Of a stretch of 64,000 bases of DNA, positions 11,731-24,894 are shown piece after piece. A model generated the notes under the pieces. It did not search any database and was not told where the DNA came from. It saw only the letters and a program-made list of their open reading frames with translations. Positions within the stretch are counted from its first letter, which is position 1. Each line of letters opens with the position of its first letter. The position numbers and the translations under genes were made by a program. This DNA is from Vandiemenella viatica (Eukaryota; Arthropoda; Insecta; Orthoptera; Morabidae), in NCBI GenBank assembly GCA_031002005.1, contig JARYHS010013630.1, forward strand, positions 233,685,539-233,749,538. The letters run 5' to 3'.

Positions 11731-14700
11731 CCTCGGCTCCTTTAAAATCGACTACGTAAAGATAAAAATTCAGAATTATTACATAAACTTCACTCATAAA
11801 GTAATCTGAACATTAACAACAAGATGTAATGTGAGTGGTACTGAAACAGCAAAAATTATTTGCAGCCAAATGGAAAGGAATGTTCGGCGAGTGTTATTTG
11901 AGCTCGAACGCCGTTTGCTTTCATGCGAATGTCTGGGACACTGGAAGAAGTCGTCTGAGGTGGCTGAACGGACACGTAACAACAGCAGGGCACTAGGCAT
12001 TTCAAAAGTTGTTTAACCAGCGAAGAACTAGGTGTGACAAGCGCTTGTCGGCATAATTTAAAATACAAGCAGTCAATGCTTGCCCGTTATGTAGTGTGTT
12101 GACGTACTACGAAACGCAGCTGGCTCAGCTACAGATTCAGTCCTCTAGCAACATGGTACAACTAAGAGCGATTTGATGGAAAAAGGCGTATTCCGCAAGG
12201 AACATTGAACGAAGACGGACCTACGGTTTGGGTGCAAGTACGTGCACTATGACGCCTTCAGACGCCTTCAGTACACTGGTAGGCAATACTTGTAACCGGA
12301 GCGCAGTAGAAATTGGTACTGAGTACGAAGGTGACCTGTTCAGCCACTACATACTGCGTTGTGTGTGATGTCTGTATAATAGTGAGTATGATCGGTGAAG
12401 TCACTATTCTGTGTAGGCTCAGTGATGCGAATGTAGGACAACAAGTGAAGTGGAGAGGCTGTGATGTCTTTTGTCAAAGAATCACGATAAATTACCATAT
12501 GAGACAGTTGAATTGCATTGCAGATCATACTTTAATCATACCTAAAACGCTCTGATAGGTAAACCTATTGATCAAGAGTTTCTCAGTTGCTCTTAAGAAA
12601 GCGAATGTACAAAAGCTAGCTGAGTGGAATCCATTAATTTGAAATCATTTATTGTGTTTAGCAATAAGTGCCAGGGTGAACTTTCTTCGCTCAGCGTCTT
12701 TCGATTTCTGTCCAATATGTAAGATTTCGTCAAAATCGTTTGACGTTTGTGTGTTAATTTTACCTCCATAAAAGAGTTGTTCTTATAATAGCATTAGATA
12801 TATTAGATAAACAAACAGTATATTTTAAATATTCACTAAATTTCAGACCTACCTTTATAACAATTGCAGTCAGTTAAACATAAAATTCAAGAACGCACAT
12901 AGTTCAACACTTTTATTTTAAAATTATCTGAATATGAAGTTTCATCCGACTATATAAAAGTCGCTTCAGGCTAACTAGTATCTCAAACTTATACGAGATG
13001 GTGTTATAAAACATCGTCAGAAAAATATTTTTTTATGGAAATCGCATTTTTAGGGAAGACACTTATTTAGATAAACTTGAAAAGCAAAACCTTACCTAAA
13101 TATTTAATTTCACCCAAATTGTTAGAGCCCTTTCCGAGATACCAATGTATGTACATATACAAGTATTGGTCGTTTTAAGTTAGAAGATTTAAATGAATGT
13201 CAACGTTTATACATTTCACTATTGTGTTTGTTTTGAATAAATGATAATTGTTAAAATTCAAATTGAGCTAATCATAAAATGCAAGGTATCCCATCTTTAG
13301 AAACGATTAAAAATTATATCTAATTACAATTAATTAACTAATTAAAATGATAGTAAGTGATTAATAATTACTTCCTCTAGGTATATTTTTTTAAATAACT
13401 ATTTCAACCCACCATGTCTATATCGAACTAAAATTGACGGGACATATAGCGGTGTTCTCTAAAGAGGTATGGTACCACTGGGGTAATATGGCGTAAGAGT
13501 TTTCTCTTCCCTATAGCAAATAAAATGACCTAATTTTATGCTAAAGTAATTAGTACTTTCGTGACTCTCCCGAGGTTACAATGAATGTACCTAGTATCGA
13601 TATTTAGATGTATTCACTCCAATAGCAAATAATAATATTTAGTTCTCGCAGAGATAGAACGTTTGGATATTTGCAATATCTGCTTGCAGGCAAGCATTAG
13701 CTCAGAAGAATCTCGCCACTTAAACCTACACACAGCATTTGCTGCGCCCACTGCTACGCCACCCGGTGGCAATCAATACGTCGAGCAGACGGCCTGTCAT
13801 TACAGGGGACAAAGGACACCACTCAAGCTGCTTATGGGCAGCAACCAGCGCTCTCTCCGAGCAATACTGAAGAGGCTAAAGGCAATCGTCCATATCCCAA
13901 TGCGATTACCAAACCTGCATTAATATTTCGCACAATGTCCCTATTTGAACAGCAAAAAAGCTACAAATATATAAAAGTATCTAAAATATTTTTAAATAAA
14001 TGTACCAGAAAGGGACTTATTTCACACTTACGATATCGCAGCAGAAGGTAGAAGACACACAAATCTCTTCTTTTCTATATTATTCATCCTAATTTGTTGG
14101 TAACTGTAGCCTCTAGTAGTTAGTTAATTTTTCTATTGCTGGAATCTGTATTACGTTTCCACGTGTTTGAACAATTCTAAGTTGCTCTGAACTAACTGAC
14201 TAAAAACTTCTGATGGTCTATAGTAAACATAATACACCAAATTCAAGGAAAAAAACTCTGTTCATGAAGTAATTCTACCCTAAATTAAGAGAGATTCTAA
14301 AGGTACGGATTTGTAAAACCTATTTGAAAGGAAGAGTATTCATGAAAGAAAATGACTCCTGTAAATATCTGAATTTTTTAAAACTACAGAGCATTTAGTA
14401 ATTGCGCTTACTTTTCTGGCTTTTCGCAGTTCATGACTTGATTGAATAAAATTAATCTCTCTAATCAACACCAGTCCTGAATGTCAATGATGATACTGTT
14501 TTAAATTAATTAATATATAACACCTTTATTTTCATCTACTGCCATTACATATTGAAATAACATTTCGGAACCTAATACAATATTTCCACTTATCATTTCT
14601 AAATAATATTTTCCTACTTCATTTGACAATCAAATTGAATTTTTGTCATTATCGTCTTGCTTCTTTCTCAAAACCCGCATTGGTACTATAGCTTTCAATA

Positions 14701-16858
14701 AGCTACTCCTTTTATTAATCTGCATGACAAAACAAACAAATAATTGAAATAGCATTTGAAAAGTAAAAAGGAATTGCTTAAAAATCGAACTGTTGAAGGA
14801 GAAAAATGAACTCGATACAGAAATAGAACCATAACAAAGGTTTGTGTTGTAAGATGAGAACAGTTATAGCAACATTAGTCCAAAGAAAAGAAGGGCGAGT
14901 ATTGTAGACGTTCTTGCATAAAACAGTAATAAAAGGCAAGAAAGTATGTTTCTACATCCAATCGAAAATATTCTGTGTAATTGGGTACTATACAGAGAAT
15001 ATTAATTCCATATTAAATTTTCTGTGCTGCTGAATGTCATAGGATGGCAGATCCGGTGTGAGTATTCCCTTGCACGAATAAGATCGATGATATTCTAGAA
15101 TAGCTTTTGCAATTGGTTTCTACCGGTAACAGAAATGAGAAATACAATTTTTTCTGACACTATATAGTTGATATATCACTTCGTTTTGCTTGCAATGAAT
15201 AAATAGCACGCACTACTCAAACCAAAATGGACGCAGAGATTCAGTTATATGAACGCATTTGTATCTCCATAGAAACTTCCTGACAATTGATTCGCTTAAA
15301 TACGAAACAAAATGAATGTGCGGCCAATTGAGTCGTTGGCGACCGCATCCATTAACAGCGAATGACTGATTGTATTTTACTGCTGTTATTTATGATCATT
15401 TTCGTTGGTATCGTGCACCAGAATTAATTGAAAACTAAAACATTTGACTCTTAACGGTTAATTTTCTCGCCAATACCAAGGAAGTAATTTAGGAAAGAGC
15501 ACAGAATATATAAATATATATATATATATATATAACTACCAATATCGATGACCAGTTTTCATCTAAGCGGGGGATTCTTAAAGTGGGGTAAATGAATCAC
15601 TAAGGGTTCCCCAAAGAAACAAGCCCATCCATCAAATTAATTAATAACATATTGCTCTTTGTGACTATATTACTTCTTATTAGACAAAAAAAATCCTAAT
15701 TTTTTGAATAAAAATTAATAAAGATCCAGTTTTTTCAGGGGTTTCGTCATTGTTTGTGAAATTTCATAGGGATACGTGGAGATACGAGTTTGAGAAACCC
15801 AAAATATGCGATATTATTCTTGCTCCAATAAAAATAACTATAGGTTATTAAAACGTATGTTAACGTGTATGAACTGTTAAGAGTGCAGAGCAAATCTCGG
15901 CTATCAGCATATTTTTCTCTATCAATTGAAATTGAAATTTTCTTATCAGTTAGATATCTGCTGACAATAAATACAGCATTATGAATAGCGAAATAAGAAC
16001 AGTGTTTAATGATTAAGTTTTTATGTAGTATTAACTAAATACCTGGATTAAAATAATCTATGTACCCTTATTACTGATGATATTTTAGCAGCCTAATGTG
16101 TTTGAGACATTCCTGTCTTCCCTCTCGAGAGTAACGTAACTTCATGTTATTATCCTTATTATTTCTGACAGCAGACATACTGAGCGATTTTTAATTTTAA
16201 ATAAAGAATATGGACAGAGATCATAGCCTAACTATATGTTTCGCTAAATGAGCATTTGTATTTACAATAGATAAACAGTTTTGTTGTTATTTGAAAGTCT
16301 TAACTATCCTTCTTCTGGCCAAGTTTACATATAAATTAAACTTACGCAGTTTGATGCTTAGTTGCACCGACTCTGTGCAACTCTGTTGTTACGACAGGGG
16401 CGGCTCCAAAACCCTATATAGGTTTATGGCTTCCGTATGATCACTACTGGATCGTTAAACCATATTGTTTCGTCACTGTTTACTCTGGGGACCAATACGG
16501 AGTTGACGGGTAATTCCAGTCACCGTGCCATTATGATATGTACGCTCAAAGGTAACAATCAAACTTTGTGCCGTGATGAAATGTTTTATAGGAGTCGGGA
16601 AAAGGAACACAGCTTACATATAATTTAGTTAAAATAAATTACAGAAAATTAGAAACTACAAAAAAGAACGTATGGATTTATTGTGATAGTCAATAAGTTG
16701 CAAACGAACATTTAATTAAGACCGTGGAAAAATATATATAAATAATAATTTCAAATGCTAAACATCATTTTAATGTGTATATGAAGCTGAACTTCTTATC
16801 ACTTCGATAATGTCTGAACAGTATAGGTTGAGAATATTTGAAACCCAAATAAACGTAT
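11731..16858. other. AT-rich intergenic DNA with minor repeats
   Basis: No gene supported. It holds a 10-bp tandem duplication (GACGCCTTCA twice, about 12250-12269), a slightly GC-richer patch around 13700-13880 crossed by an 86-codon ORF with no domain, and a TA microsatellite listed separately. The rest is AT-rich single-copy-looking DNA as far as can be judged by eye. Confidence 0.45.
15507..15534. repeat. (TA)n microsatellite
   Basis: A run of alternating T and A, interrupted once near its start, beginning 'atatataaatatatatatat'. Simple sequence repeat. Confidence 0.9.
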
Positions 16859-17570
16859 TGTGACAGCCCTCAGACTCTGACTTCAGATGAAATTATATTT
16901 TATGAATTATTTGTAGCAAGCTAGGGGTTGAGTAAATATGATTTTTTATGTTTGACTTGCAATTTATTATAAGTCTGTGTAAATGGACTTTGTTTTATGA
17001 AAAGAAATTATGTAAATACTATGTAATATGTTCAAGGACAGAACTAATCAATAAAAATTGATTAAATGTTTGTATTCCAAGTATTATGGTGAGCTACGAT
17101 GTGTAGAGGACAATTTACGACAGTTTAAACTGATCTATGTGGATAATTCTGTTTTAAATATCTTTAATTTTCATTTCTGTGCATTCAGTAATGACTGTAA
17201 TTTATTTTGATTGCTTTTAATATGTTTTTAATTGTTTAAGTACTGTTAGAGTTCGAGAAACATCTGACGGAAGCCTTTGTAGTATTCTGGAATTTTCTGT
17301 GAAATTTATATAAGCGATCGGCAGTTTTATGCGAACAGTAAAGTACAAGTTTTTACGTATGCAAGGAGTCTTGTAGTACAGTACTGTGAGAGTGTATAGC
17401 AGTATTGTCTTTGAAAGAAGTATTGAGTGTAATCTCCGGATATTGTGTTTATATGTGCAACCAGTATCTTTAGAGTCTGGCGTTTTACAAGAAATAAAAA
17501 GAAATTAAAATCTGAAAGGTATCTGGGCTAATTATTTTATTATATACAATAAACCACGAGATACCTAACA
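16859..17570 (+). mobile_element. Candidate solo LTR
   Basis: The block opens TGTGACAGCC and closes ATACCTAACA, so it has the TG...CA ends of an LTR. A TATA box (TTTATATAAG, about 17307-17316) is followed by 'cgatcggcagttttatgcg', an initiator-like stretch, then poly-A signals AATAAA at about 17496 and 17550. That is the order of an LTR promoter and terminator. The target duplication is not clean (CGTAT before, GTGTAT after). A shorter alternative, 16861-17401, would be flanked by GTATTG on both sides but would lose the poly-A signals. No internal coding region lies next to it. It is not visibly related to the LTRs at 35607, 40398 and 53996. Confidence 0.35.
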
Positions 17571-18480
17571 GTGTATTTATAAAACGAAACTCGTGTATAT
17601 CTGTTCTAGAAAAACTAAAAAACTACTAAGTTCATTTCGATGGGGTTTTCACCGTTTTAAGGTTAAGAATCAGACTTGAATCGTTTGGTATATCTTATGC
17701 TTCAACGTTACATAACACTGGAATAGTAGGTGAAAATCTGAACAATTAGCGAGAAAAAGACTTAACAAGCACAGGAATATAGAGACCCTCCGACGGCCTT
17801 TGACTGACCTTTTTTTGAAAGCTTACGGACATTCTTTGAGCAATGATGAACTCCGTATCAGATGTTTTTTCATCATTGCAGTCTTTTGCAATGTGAAACT
17901 TTAAACAAAGATAAGATGAATTCATGGATCAACGAGAATGGAAATAAATTGTCTGCAACGATGAGTTACAGTTTGAGAGCGGTAATGACCAGAAAACCAA
18001 TGTGTTGAACGCAAAATGGGCCCACGGTATAATGTCAAACTTCTCATAAACGGATGTAACATTTGCAAGTTACTGTATGTTATCGGCTACAAATCAAGAT
18101 CATTTCTAGTATACCTCATCGTCAGCTTAACAGCTAGCTTATAAATTAAACTATCTTTCTGGAAATCTCACCCTGGAGCAATTTTCGCAAAGATGAGATA
18201 CTGCTGCGCATTATAAAGGTTCAGTTCATTGTTTCAACAAGTTAACGATATTTTTTTATTTGAAAGTTGACACTCCTTTCTAGCTTTCTAGGGGTGATGA
18301 TTGACGTATACCATCGCAAAATGCATCCTTTCGTGCGGAAACTTCAGATGTGAAACATAGGATGACTCAATACATACTTCATAATGACTATAATATACCT
18401 ACTCTTATTTCGAACTCTTCCATAATCCTACAAACCCTTCAGTATGCAACTTCATAACAAAAAATAGAACAGGTTTGGGT
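17571..18480. other. AT-rich intergenic DNA with a doubtful transposase trace
   Basis: At about 17935-18025 the plus strand reads EWK, a stop, then IVCNDELQFESGNDQK. This loosely recalls the 'W..vlfsDEs.F' segment of Tc1-like transposases, but no neighbouring motif supports it. Nothing else is recognised. Confidence 0.3.
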
Positions 18481-18680
18481 AGTGTTGCCCAAAATCGGTC
18501 TTGGTCTTGCAGTCTTGGTATTGATCTTGCATTTTTGCAAGACCAAGACCAAGACCAATACCAAGACCAGGTGTATTGATGCAAGACCAAGACCAAGACT
18601 GGCCAAGTCTCGTCTTGTTCTTGCATTTGGGCAACACTAGTGTTGCCCAAAATCGGTCTTGGTCTTGGTCTTGCATTTTT
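18481..18680. repeat. Inverted GACCAA/TTGGTC array with a 26-bp palindrome
   Basis: Runs of the hexamer TTGGTC (plus strand) and its complement GACCAA alternate: TTGGTC-type at about 18496-18536, GACCAA-type at 18537-18600, and TTGGTC-type again at 18655-18675. A 29-bp segment beginning AGTGTTGCCCAAAATCGGTC occurs twice in direct orientation (18481-18509 and 18639-18667). Between them lies a perfect palindrome at 18626-18651 centred on ACACTAGTGT. ORFs on both strands (102, 74 and 82 codons) are low-complexity readings of the array. Confidence 0.85.
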
Positions 18681-19559
18681 GCTGATTTGTGTCATTGTCA
18701 CATTAAATTTCACAAAATACTCTTGCCGATAAATTTATATAATTATTTTCGCATTAACATAAGAGTCTTACTTGTAACATTTTATCATACTAGAAAAAAT
18801 CTTCTGTATGTAAATAGTAATTAGACAAATAGTATAAAAATCTTAATGGTTTTATCCAATATCCTGTAGCCGTGTTGGCTATGGTAAACTATTATAGAAA
18901 ACAGTTCCGATGGTATTACAAACGCTGCTATTTAAAACATTAAACTTTTTTTTCTCGCATTCGAGCAACGGACTTGAATTTATATTAAAGAATTAACTTA
19001 ACACACAATAAAATGAAAATGACCGCTTATTTTACAAAAGTTTAATGGCTATATTCATAGATACGTATCACAAGTTTTGAATATCAATACTTCTCTTTTT
19101 AATTACAAACAGCAGCGAGTAATTTACCTTGTTATAAGTTAATTTCAAGTTTTGAACACATAATTAAACCTACTCATTTATCCATCCTTTGTAAACAATC
19201 ACCATACTGAACACGGACCAGTTTCAAATGCTATTACTGGCGCCTGCGCCGCACCGAATTCCTGATTATATACAGCAGTTTTCCGTTATCACCTTAGCGA
19301 ATGGTGGTATTATTCAGTTTTCCGCCATGAAAAATACAAGATGTAGAATGACATTAAATTGTAGCCCACACGACATGGTTCAATGACAGATTATGAGAGT
19401 AAGCTCAGTCGCTTGACTTCCCCCTCCACCTCCCCCTACTATATACTCTAATGATATAATGGTACATATGCGATCCCCACAATTAAGTTATAAATAATAG
19501 GATAATAATAATTTCTTTATTTTATAAGTGGACAATGGAACATAGTATTTATGTGTAGT
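18681..19559. other. AT-rich intergenic DNA, nothing recognised
   Basis: No ORF, RNA gene or repeat copy was supported. Confidence 0.45.
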
Positions 19560-19571
19560 AAAATAATGGTG

Positions 19572-20136
19572 TGTTGGTGCATGATTCATGGCGCGGGTGG
19601 TGATGGATGAGAGTACAGAGATGATAGGAAATTTCCCCTTTAGTGAATGTGGGGCGGTTTTGGCGAGCGTGCTTGAAGGCCGACACGTTGGAGCCAGTCC
19701 TAACGGTGTTTCCTATGGCCAGGTAAGGTTGCTAAGCTGCTCAAGGACACTTTAATCTGCACAGCCCGCTCCCCGCCTCAAGATCTTGGAGCCAATAGGA
19801 AAATCCCAAAAAAGTCCGGTATATAGGAGAGACGGCCAGGAGCAGGCATTCTGATTTGAGTTCCCATGCAGATAGGAAGTCAGTGTGATACTTGGTGAAT
19901 AATTTGTCGGCCGTTGTTACATGGCCCGATAAATCATATGTGTAAGCACCTTGTTGGTGTTTGCATATGCACATCGACTGGAATGAGACGTTGGTCCAGG
20001 TGGAGCGCGCGAATGGAAGATAAGAACTAGAGTGGGTACCAACGCAAGGCTCCAGCCACTACATTCCAGCAAACGGTAAAGCCGCAGCGAACACATTAAA
20101 TAGTTACGACAAGTCCACCTTGTAATTACTCCAACA
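19572..20136 (+). promoter_or_regulatory. Promoter-like block, possible old LTR
   Basis: A GC-richer block with a CCAAT motif ('gagccaataggaaaat', about 19790) 25 bp upstream of a TATA-like GGTATATAGG (19815-19824), then GGCATTCTGATTTGAG about 30 bp further on, a plausible start region. The ends TGTTGG (19572-19577) and CCAACA (20131-20136) form a perfect 6-bp inverted pair, as LTR termini do, but the flanks share no target duplication and no body homology was found. Minus-strand ORFs here show no domain. It could be a host promoter, a decayed LTR, or chance. Confidence 0.25.
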
Positions 20137-20160
20137 GAAATTTGGAACCATAACACACTC

Positions 20161-23100
20161 GTTAACAGTATTAATGCTCAATGATTCCCGAAGTAATGAC
20201 ATCCGCCGTGTTTCATAACCATAGCCACCAAACGAAGTAATATTGTTTGAAGAATTTGTCTGAATACGCGTATTTATAATGCCGGGATGAATGAATAAAT
20301 TTCAGAATGTATTTAATTTTAATGGTTGTAAATCTATTTTCCCGTTTTGATAAAATTAAGGAAATAATAACTGTTCTGATTTATTTTGTTTTGAATACTT
20401 TCAATATGAGATTAAATGAAGTTTAATGATCGAGTTTTGTTTGGAATCTTTCATGCTTAAATATCTTCCAATTCATTAATAAAATAAGGTTTGATAAATC
20501 ATTTAATCATAAAAAAATATTTATTACAAGAATTTAATAAGCAAGATAGACGACTGTTACACTACACGCTTTGATGGTCAACGACGGAGTATAGCATCCA
20601 AATCACAAAACCTCAATAAAGCCGTTATTTCGGTTTCCCAGATTTACCAGGCAAAATGGAAATAAATATTTTGTGGAAGGGACACATATTGTCTATAGTG
20701 TGTGAAATTAAGATTGATCTAAGGATAGCTGGATTACACATCTGTACAAGATTTTAACACACACACACATGGTAGTTCTGATTTGCTTCACAGTATTTGC
20801 AGACTGTTTTGCAAACGCCGTAAAATTATTTGAAATAGATAAACATTTTTTTTTTATTTTAATAGTTCTGCAATCTTTTCTTTAGACGAAAATCGAAATT
20901 TCTTGCAAGTGCAGCTTTTAGAGTCTTTATCGAGGAGAAATCTTCCTCTTCCAGCCTCCATGGGTACTACTTTTTCCAGACGAGTAGCGATGTAAAACTA
21001 CAATATTTTACAATATTTTCGTTTCATCATCTACGTGTTTTCATTAAATATTATTTATTTATCGTATGAAGAACATTACACATTACGTTATAAAGAACGA
21101 AATTCATACTAAATATACTAATAGACACCTAATTCACAAACATATATCTTAAGTGTTTGATTTTCACGATAGAGGCATTCAGAAAATCTTATGTAGTGGA
21201 TATATTTTATTAATTTTGATTTATTTAAGGTTTTATTCAGTTTTAAAAAAAACGTAAGCCTCGAAGGCGGATGTGCCAGAAATCTGCTGGTTCAACCGAG
21301 TGGAATAGCCACCGATTACGTAAGCTCAAAGCTCCGACGAGTGGCAAATACCACGCGTGCAAGAGGGTTCTCATGCGGCAACAGGAGGTGATCCCTCGCT
21401 CGCTTGATTCTGGTTTACGGAAGCGACAAGTACTTCCATCCTCGAATCGCCTGCCGATAGATTGTAACCGGTACACGCTAATACTCATCCTAACCATCTG
21501 ATTTAATTTTAAAGTTTATCAGTCAAGAACCTACCAACTTTATCGACTTACGAATCTTAAAGTCCACGTCTGTACTTCACTTCCAACTGCAGTCGTAGCT
21601 ATGTTGCACTAAGAAGTAACTTTTAGCAGATTTAACAATTCGTTACTGTAAAGCAGTTGGAAAATCCTAAATGATACCTTCAATCCGACGTATCCCACAT
21701 ATAGGTTTCAATATCTGAAGGCCAAGGAAAGAAGAGTAATTTCGCAAGGCTTATCAAAACTAGTAAAGAAACGAGTTTAATAGTCTAACAAAATGCCCAT
21801 CCACCAAATGGAGACATTTTACATGTGTATGCCCTCATCTTGCATCTTCTGTATCACGATAACGTTTATTTTTCCCCAAAGACAGAATGAATAAGCACAT
21901 ATTTCACTACTTGTTCTGATTCTTTTCAGGCATGAGTACGAACTTCGGGGAAGGTCGGAGACCCGTGATATTTCTGCCATTTAAGGAATTTCGCGATTTT
22001 GTTTTGTGTATGACTCATCAGCTGATGTTTCCTCAAAGAGTCTACAAGGTTCAAGTTATATTCTTGCTGGTCGATTAATGTTCGCATTGAAGGGTTTCTT
22101 CATTGCTGGTAATTATGATTGTTGGTTGTGAAGTGAAGATAACCAAGAGACAATAAAATTGGCTTGTTGCCAATACTTGGTGGATCATTCAGCGTTATCC
22201 AGGATACATCTCATGAAACCAAGATAGCTATCATAGAGTTTAAGAGTTTACGCATTTAAATGAGTGCTCCTATTCAAAAACACGTAACTAAAATATATAT
22301 CACATCATACCAGTCAATTTTATTATCATTTTTTGTAATTAATTATATGTGTTTATGTATATATGTAAATTAATCTGTGTATTGTAGGATTTCAAAAAAC
22401 CGAAGAATGTATAGTATTTGTGGAAGCATAAGATTAGTAGCGTTAGGTAGTGTTAAGAATCTTTGGTGGCAAACAGCTGGGAGTACACCACTTCGTCGTA
22501 ACTCACTGTCGCGTATCTGAGGCTCCATAGTATGGAGATAAAAAATAATATATTTGTAATCTGTATTTAGAGCATATTAAGAACTGCTGTTATGAATATT
22601 TAAATGTTGAATTTGGTAACAATTAATAGAGTGGTTTTTCTTGTGGAACATTGATTTTCATTTCGCAATAATAAACGTCTCATCATTTTTGTCGGATCTA
22701 AATCAGTTAAAAGCATTTTAACTTAAATACTAAATGAAAAACAGCTTAAATCTGTTCGTAATGAGATAGGCCTTCTCATTCATAACACGCTGTCTTTTTC
22801 TATAATGTGGAATTGTTTCTAATTCATTTAATTCTTCGGTATATGACCTAGTGATTGTTTTCAGCTGATTAGTCACACCACTTAAGGAGGGCTCATTTTA
22901 ATTAACAGCTCATAAGTACACTACACCATAGCCAAACCTGAAACTGAATTTTTTTGTCAAGATATTTACGTGATGTCTGTAGAGCAACATTCTTGTTAAA
23001 AATATAGCTAATACATACTAGGTCAAGAAAACGTGTTAAATCCATTACAGTACATTTACAAGAATACCATCAGATAAAGATGTATGGTTTAGGTATCAGT

Positions 23101-23639
23101 CTAACAGCCGAGCAGTAAAGAGCATGAAATTGATTTTTTTTTTTCAGTAATCTGCTATTCAGTATCAAATTATTCGAACATACAGTGCAGATTTCAATCG
23201 AAGAATTAATTCCTTGCTCTTGACAGCCGTTTAAATCCATTCATAACTTTATAAATGAAAAGCTACATATGGCTTCATCGTAAATCTTACAAATGTTGGG
23301 TAAATCAGATTTAGGCTTAATATAATATAAATGAAAACCTCTGCTACTACGATATTGGATACCAAAGTGTCCATTAACATTCGTCAATACTGCATCCGTT
23401 ATAGCCATAAAATCCCACTGTCATCCAGGAGAATATTATTAACTTATATCTATTTATATTTATTCGTAACCTGTGCGTTCAGAAACAGGGTTGGGAAATT
23501 TGCGTTCAAGGTGCCTAAAGCAACCCGCTTGGAATTTCTCAGAAAAGTAATTACAGCTAACAATGGAGACATTTCTGCTGCCATTAATAATCTAGACACC
23601 CGGATATTCATCGTCGTACAATGCTCGATTTGTGTTACG
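20161..23639. other. AT-rich intergenic DNA, one GC-richer patch
   Basis: A GC-richer patch at about 21250-21495 is open on both strands (76 codons plus, 84 codons minus) with no recognisable domain. It could be a fragment of an unknown repeat. An ORF at 23331-23813 (160 codons) also lacks any recognisable content. No RNA gene was supported. Confidence 0.4.
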
Positions 23640-23960
23640 AAAAATGGCTACCCCGCGGAGGGAAGGAAATTTACTATTTCTCCTATTATTAAGCAGAAGG
23701 ATTTTAATCAAGGCGACCCTCAGCGGTGTGAAGAGGGACTACTCCTTCTTTTGTGCAGACACATTCTTGGCAGCGTGTCGTCCGTCGTCTTTGTGTCTGC
23801 GGGAAGCCATTAGATTGTCGCCCGGCAGGCACCGAAGTATTATTAGCGGCCAGAGTGATGCGGTGGCCCGCGGTACAAAAGGCGCCAGGTGGTGTTCTCC
23901 CACGAGGCCAAGTGGCGCCACTGTCAGCACTTATCCACATCGACTGTCGCGCCACCGTCC
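23640..23960. promoter_or_regulatory. GC-rich island, possible regulatory DNA
   Basis: A CpG-rich block ('gatgcggtggcccgcggtac', 'gtggcgccactg') ending abruptly at the AT-rich TTTATATTATTATTT near 23960. Five overlapping ORFs in both directions cross it and none has a domain. It has the same general character as the islands at 340, 6220, 31205 and 60430. A possible enhancer or CpG island; inferred only. Confidence 0.3.
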
Positions 23961-24187
23961 TTTATATTATTATTTCAGATTGCAACTCAGCGCAACGATC
24001 AGAAAACCTTGGTATAAATGGAAATTTCCTGAATTTGTTCACCTTCCGCAGTATGTAACCTCTGTCTGCCATTCTCAGGACGTTTTTTGAAATTCATTTG
24101 CTGTAGACGAATAGACTGAATATTTAAACGCGAATTTTAAATCATATAAACAACGTTTTACAATACTTTAACAACAAATTTTATATT

Positions 24188-24894
24188 ATTAGCTGTTACC
24201 TGCGACTTCATAGACGTGGAATTAGATTTATTTATTTTTGCTAAAATTGTAAATAGAAAAATGTAAGTTACGCAAAAGCTGTCCCAAATTAATATGACGT
24301 GGAAGCGAACATCACATAATTCTACCATTGAACCTGTAAAGAAAACCAATTTGCAACATGTTTAAGAAATACCAACAAACTAAGAGAGGGGAGCGGGTTA
24401 ACTTTGGGAGACTACCTAACAAAGTTCCTCCTGCAGAATTTTGTTTGTGGTTTAAAATTATATTACTTTCTGGGACATCTTAACGTCAATACCGTTTTTT
24501 AAACATTTTTCATTTTCCTGTCCTTTGCCAAGATATATAGCCTTTACGGATTGGGCGCTCTAAATAATCGTCTGTAACAGAGCAAATCCACATCGGTACT
24601 ACATAATAAGTTGTTTTTGAACATGAACAAACTGACTGCGGGAGAAGCAAAGCATGAATGACCGATATAACATTAAAGAGACTTATACACTCTATCCGAC
24701 TGTCTGTCACAGTTCGTTTAGTTTTCAGAGTTTTATGACAAAATGTGTTATTTATCTCGAAAAAATATCCCATGTGCTTCGTAATGATCCACAGCATTTC
24801 ATTGTGAAAGCTCAACAAGATCGGTTTGCTGTTTATTCGTGAAAACTTAACAAAGTGACATGTAGATATAGTTACTTTTCTATTCATAATATTA
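24188..24894 (-). repeat. Dispersed repeat copy A (LINE 3'-end-like)
   Basis: The plus strand opens ATTAGCTGTTACCTGCGACT. On the minus strand this reads as the '...gaagtcgc.ggtaacagcta' terminus typical of insect RTE-type LINE 3' ends. Further in, GTTACGCAAAAGCTGTCCCA (about 24267) and the long stretch from about 24625 to 24890 (CTGACTGCGGGAG, CATGAATGACCGATATAA, TTTTATGACAAAATGTGTTA, AAGATCGGTTTGCTGTTTA) match copy B at 31715-32195. No ORF is kept. Confidence 0.6.

Noticed and set aside
17931..18025. Tc1-like transposase fragment
   Set aside because: Only one loose motif (W, then NDE and F) with a stop; no flanking catalytic motifs or inverted ends.
18405..18824. ORFs rich in Gln, Asp, Ser and Trp
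   Set aside because: They are translations of the GACCAA/TTGGTC array.
23331..23813. 160-codon plus-strand ORF
   Set aside because: No recognisable motif; it crosses from AT-rich sequence into a GC-rich island with other overlapping ORFs on both strands.
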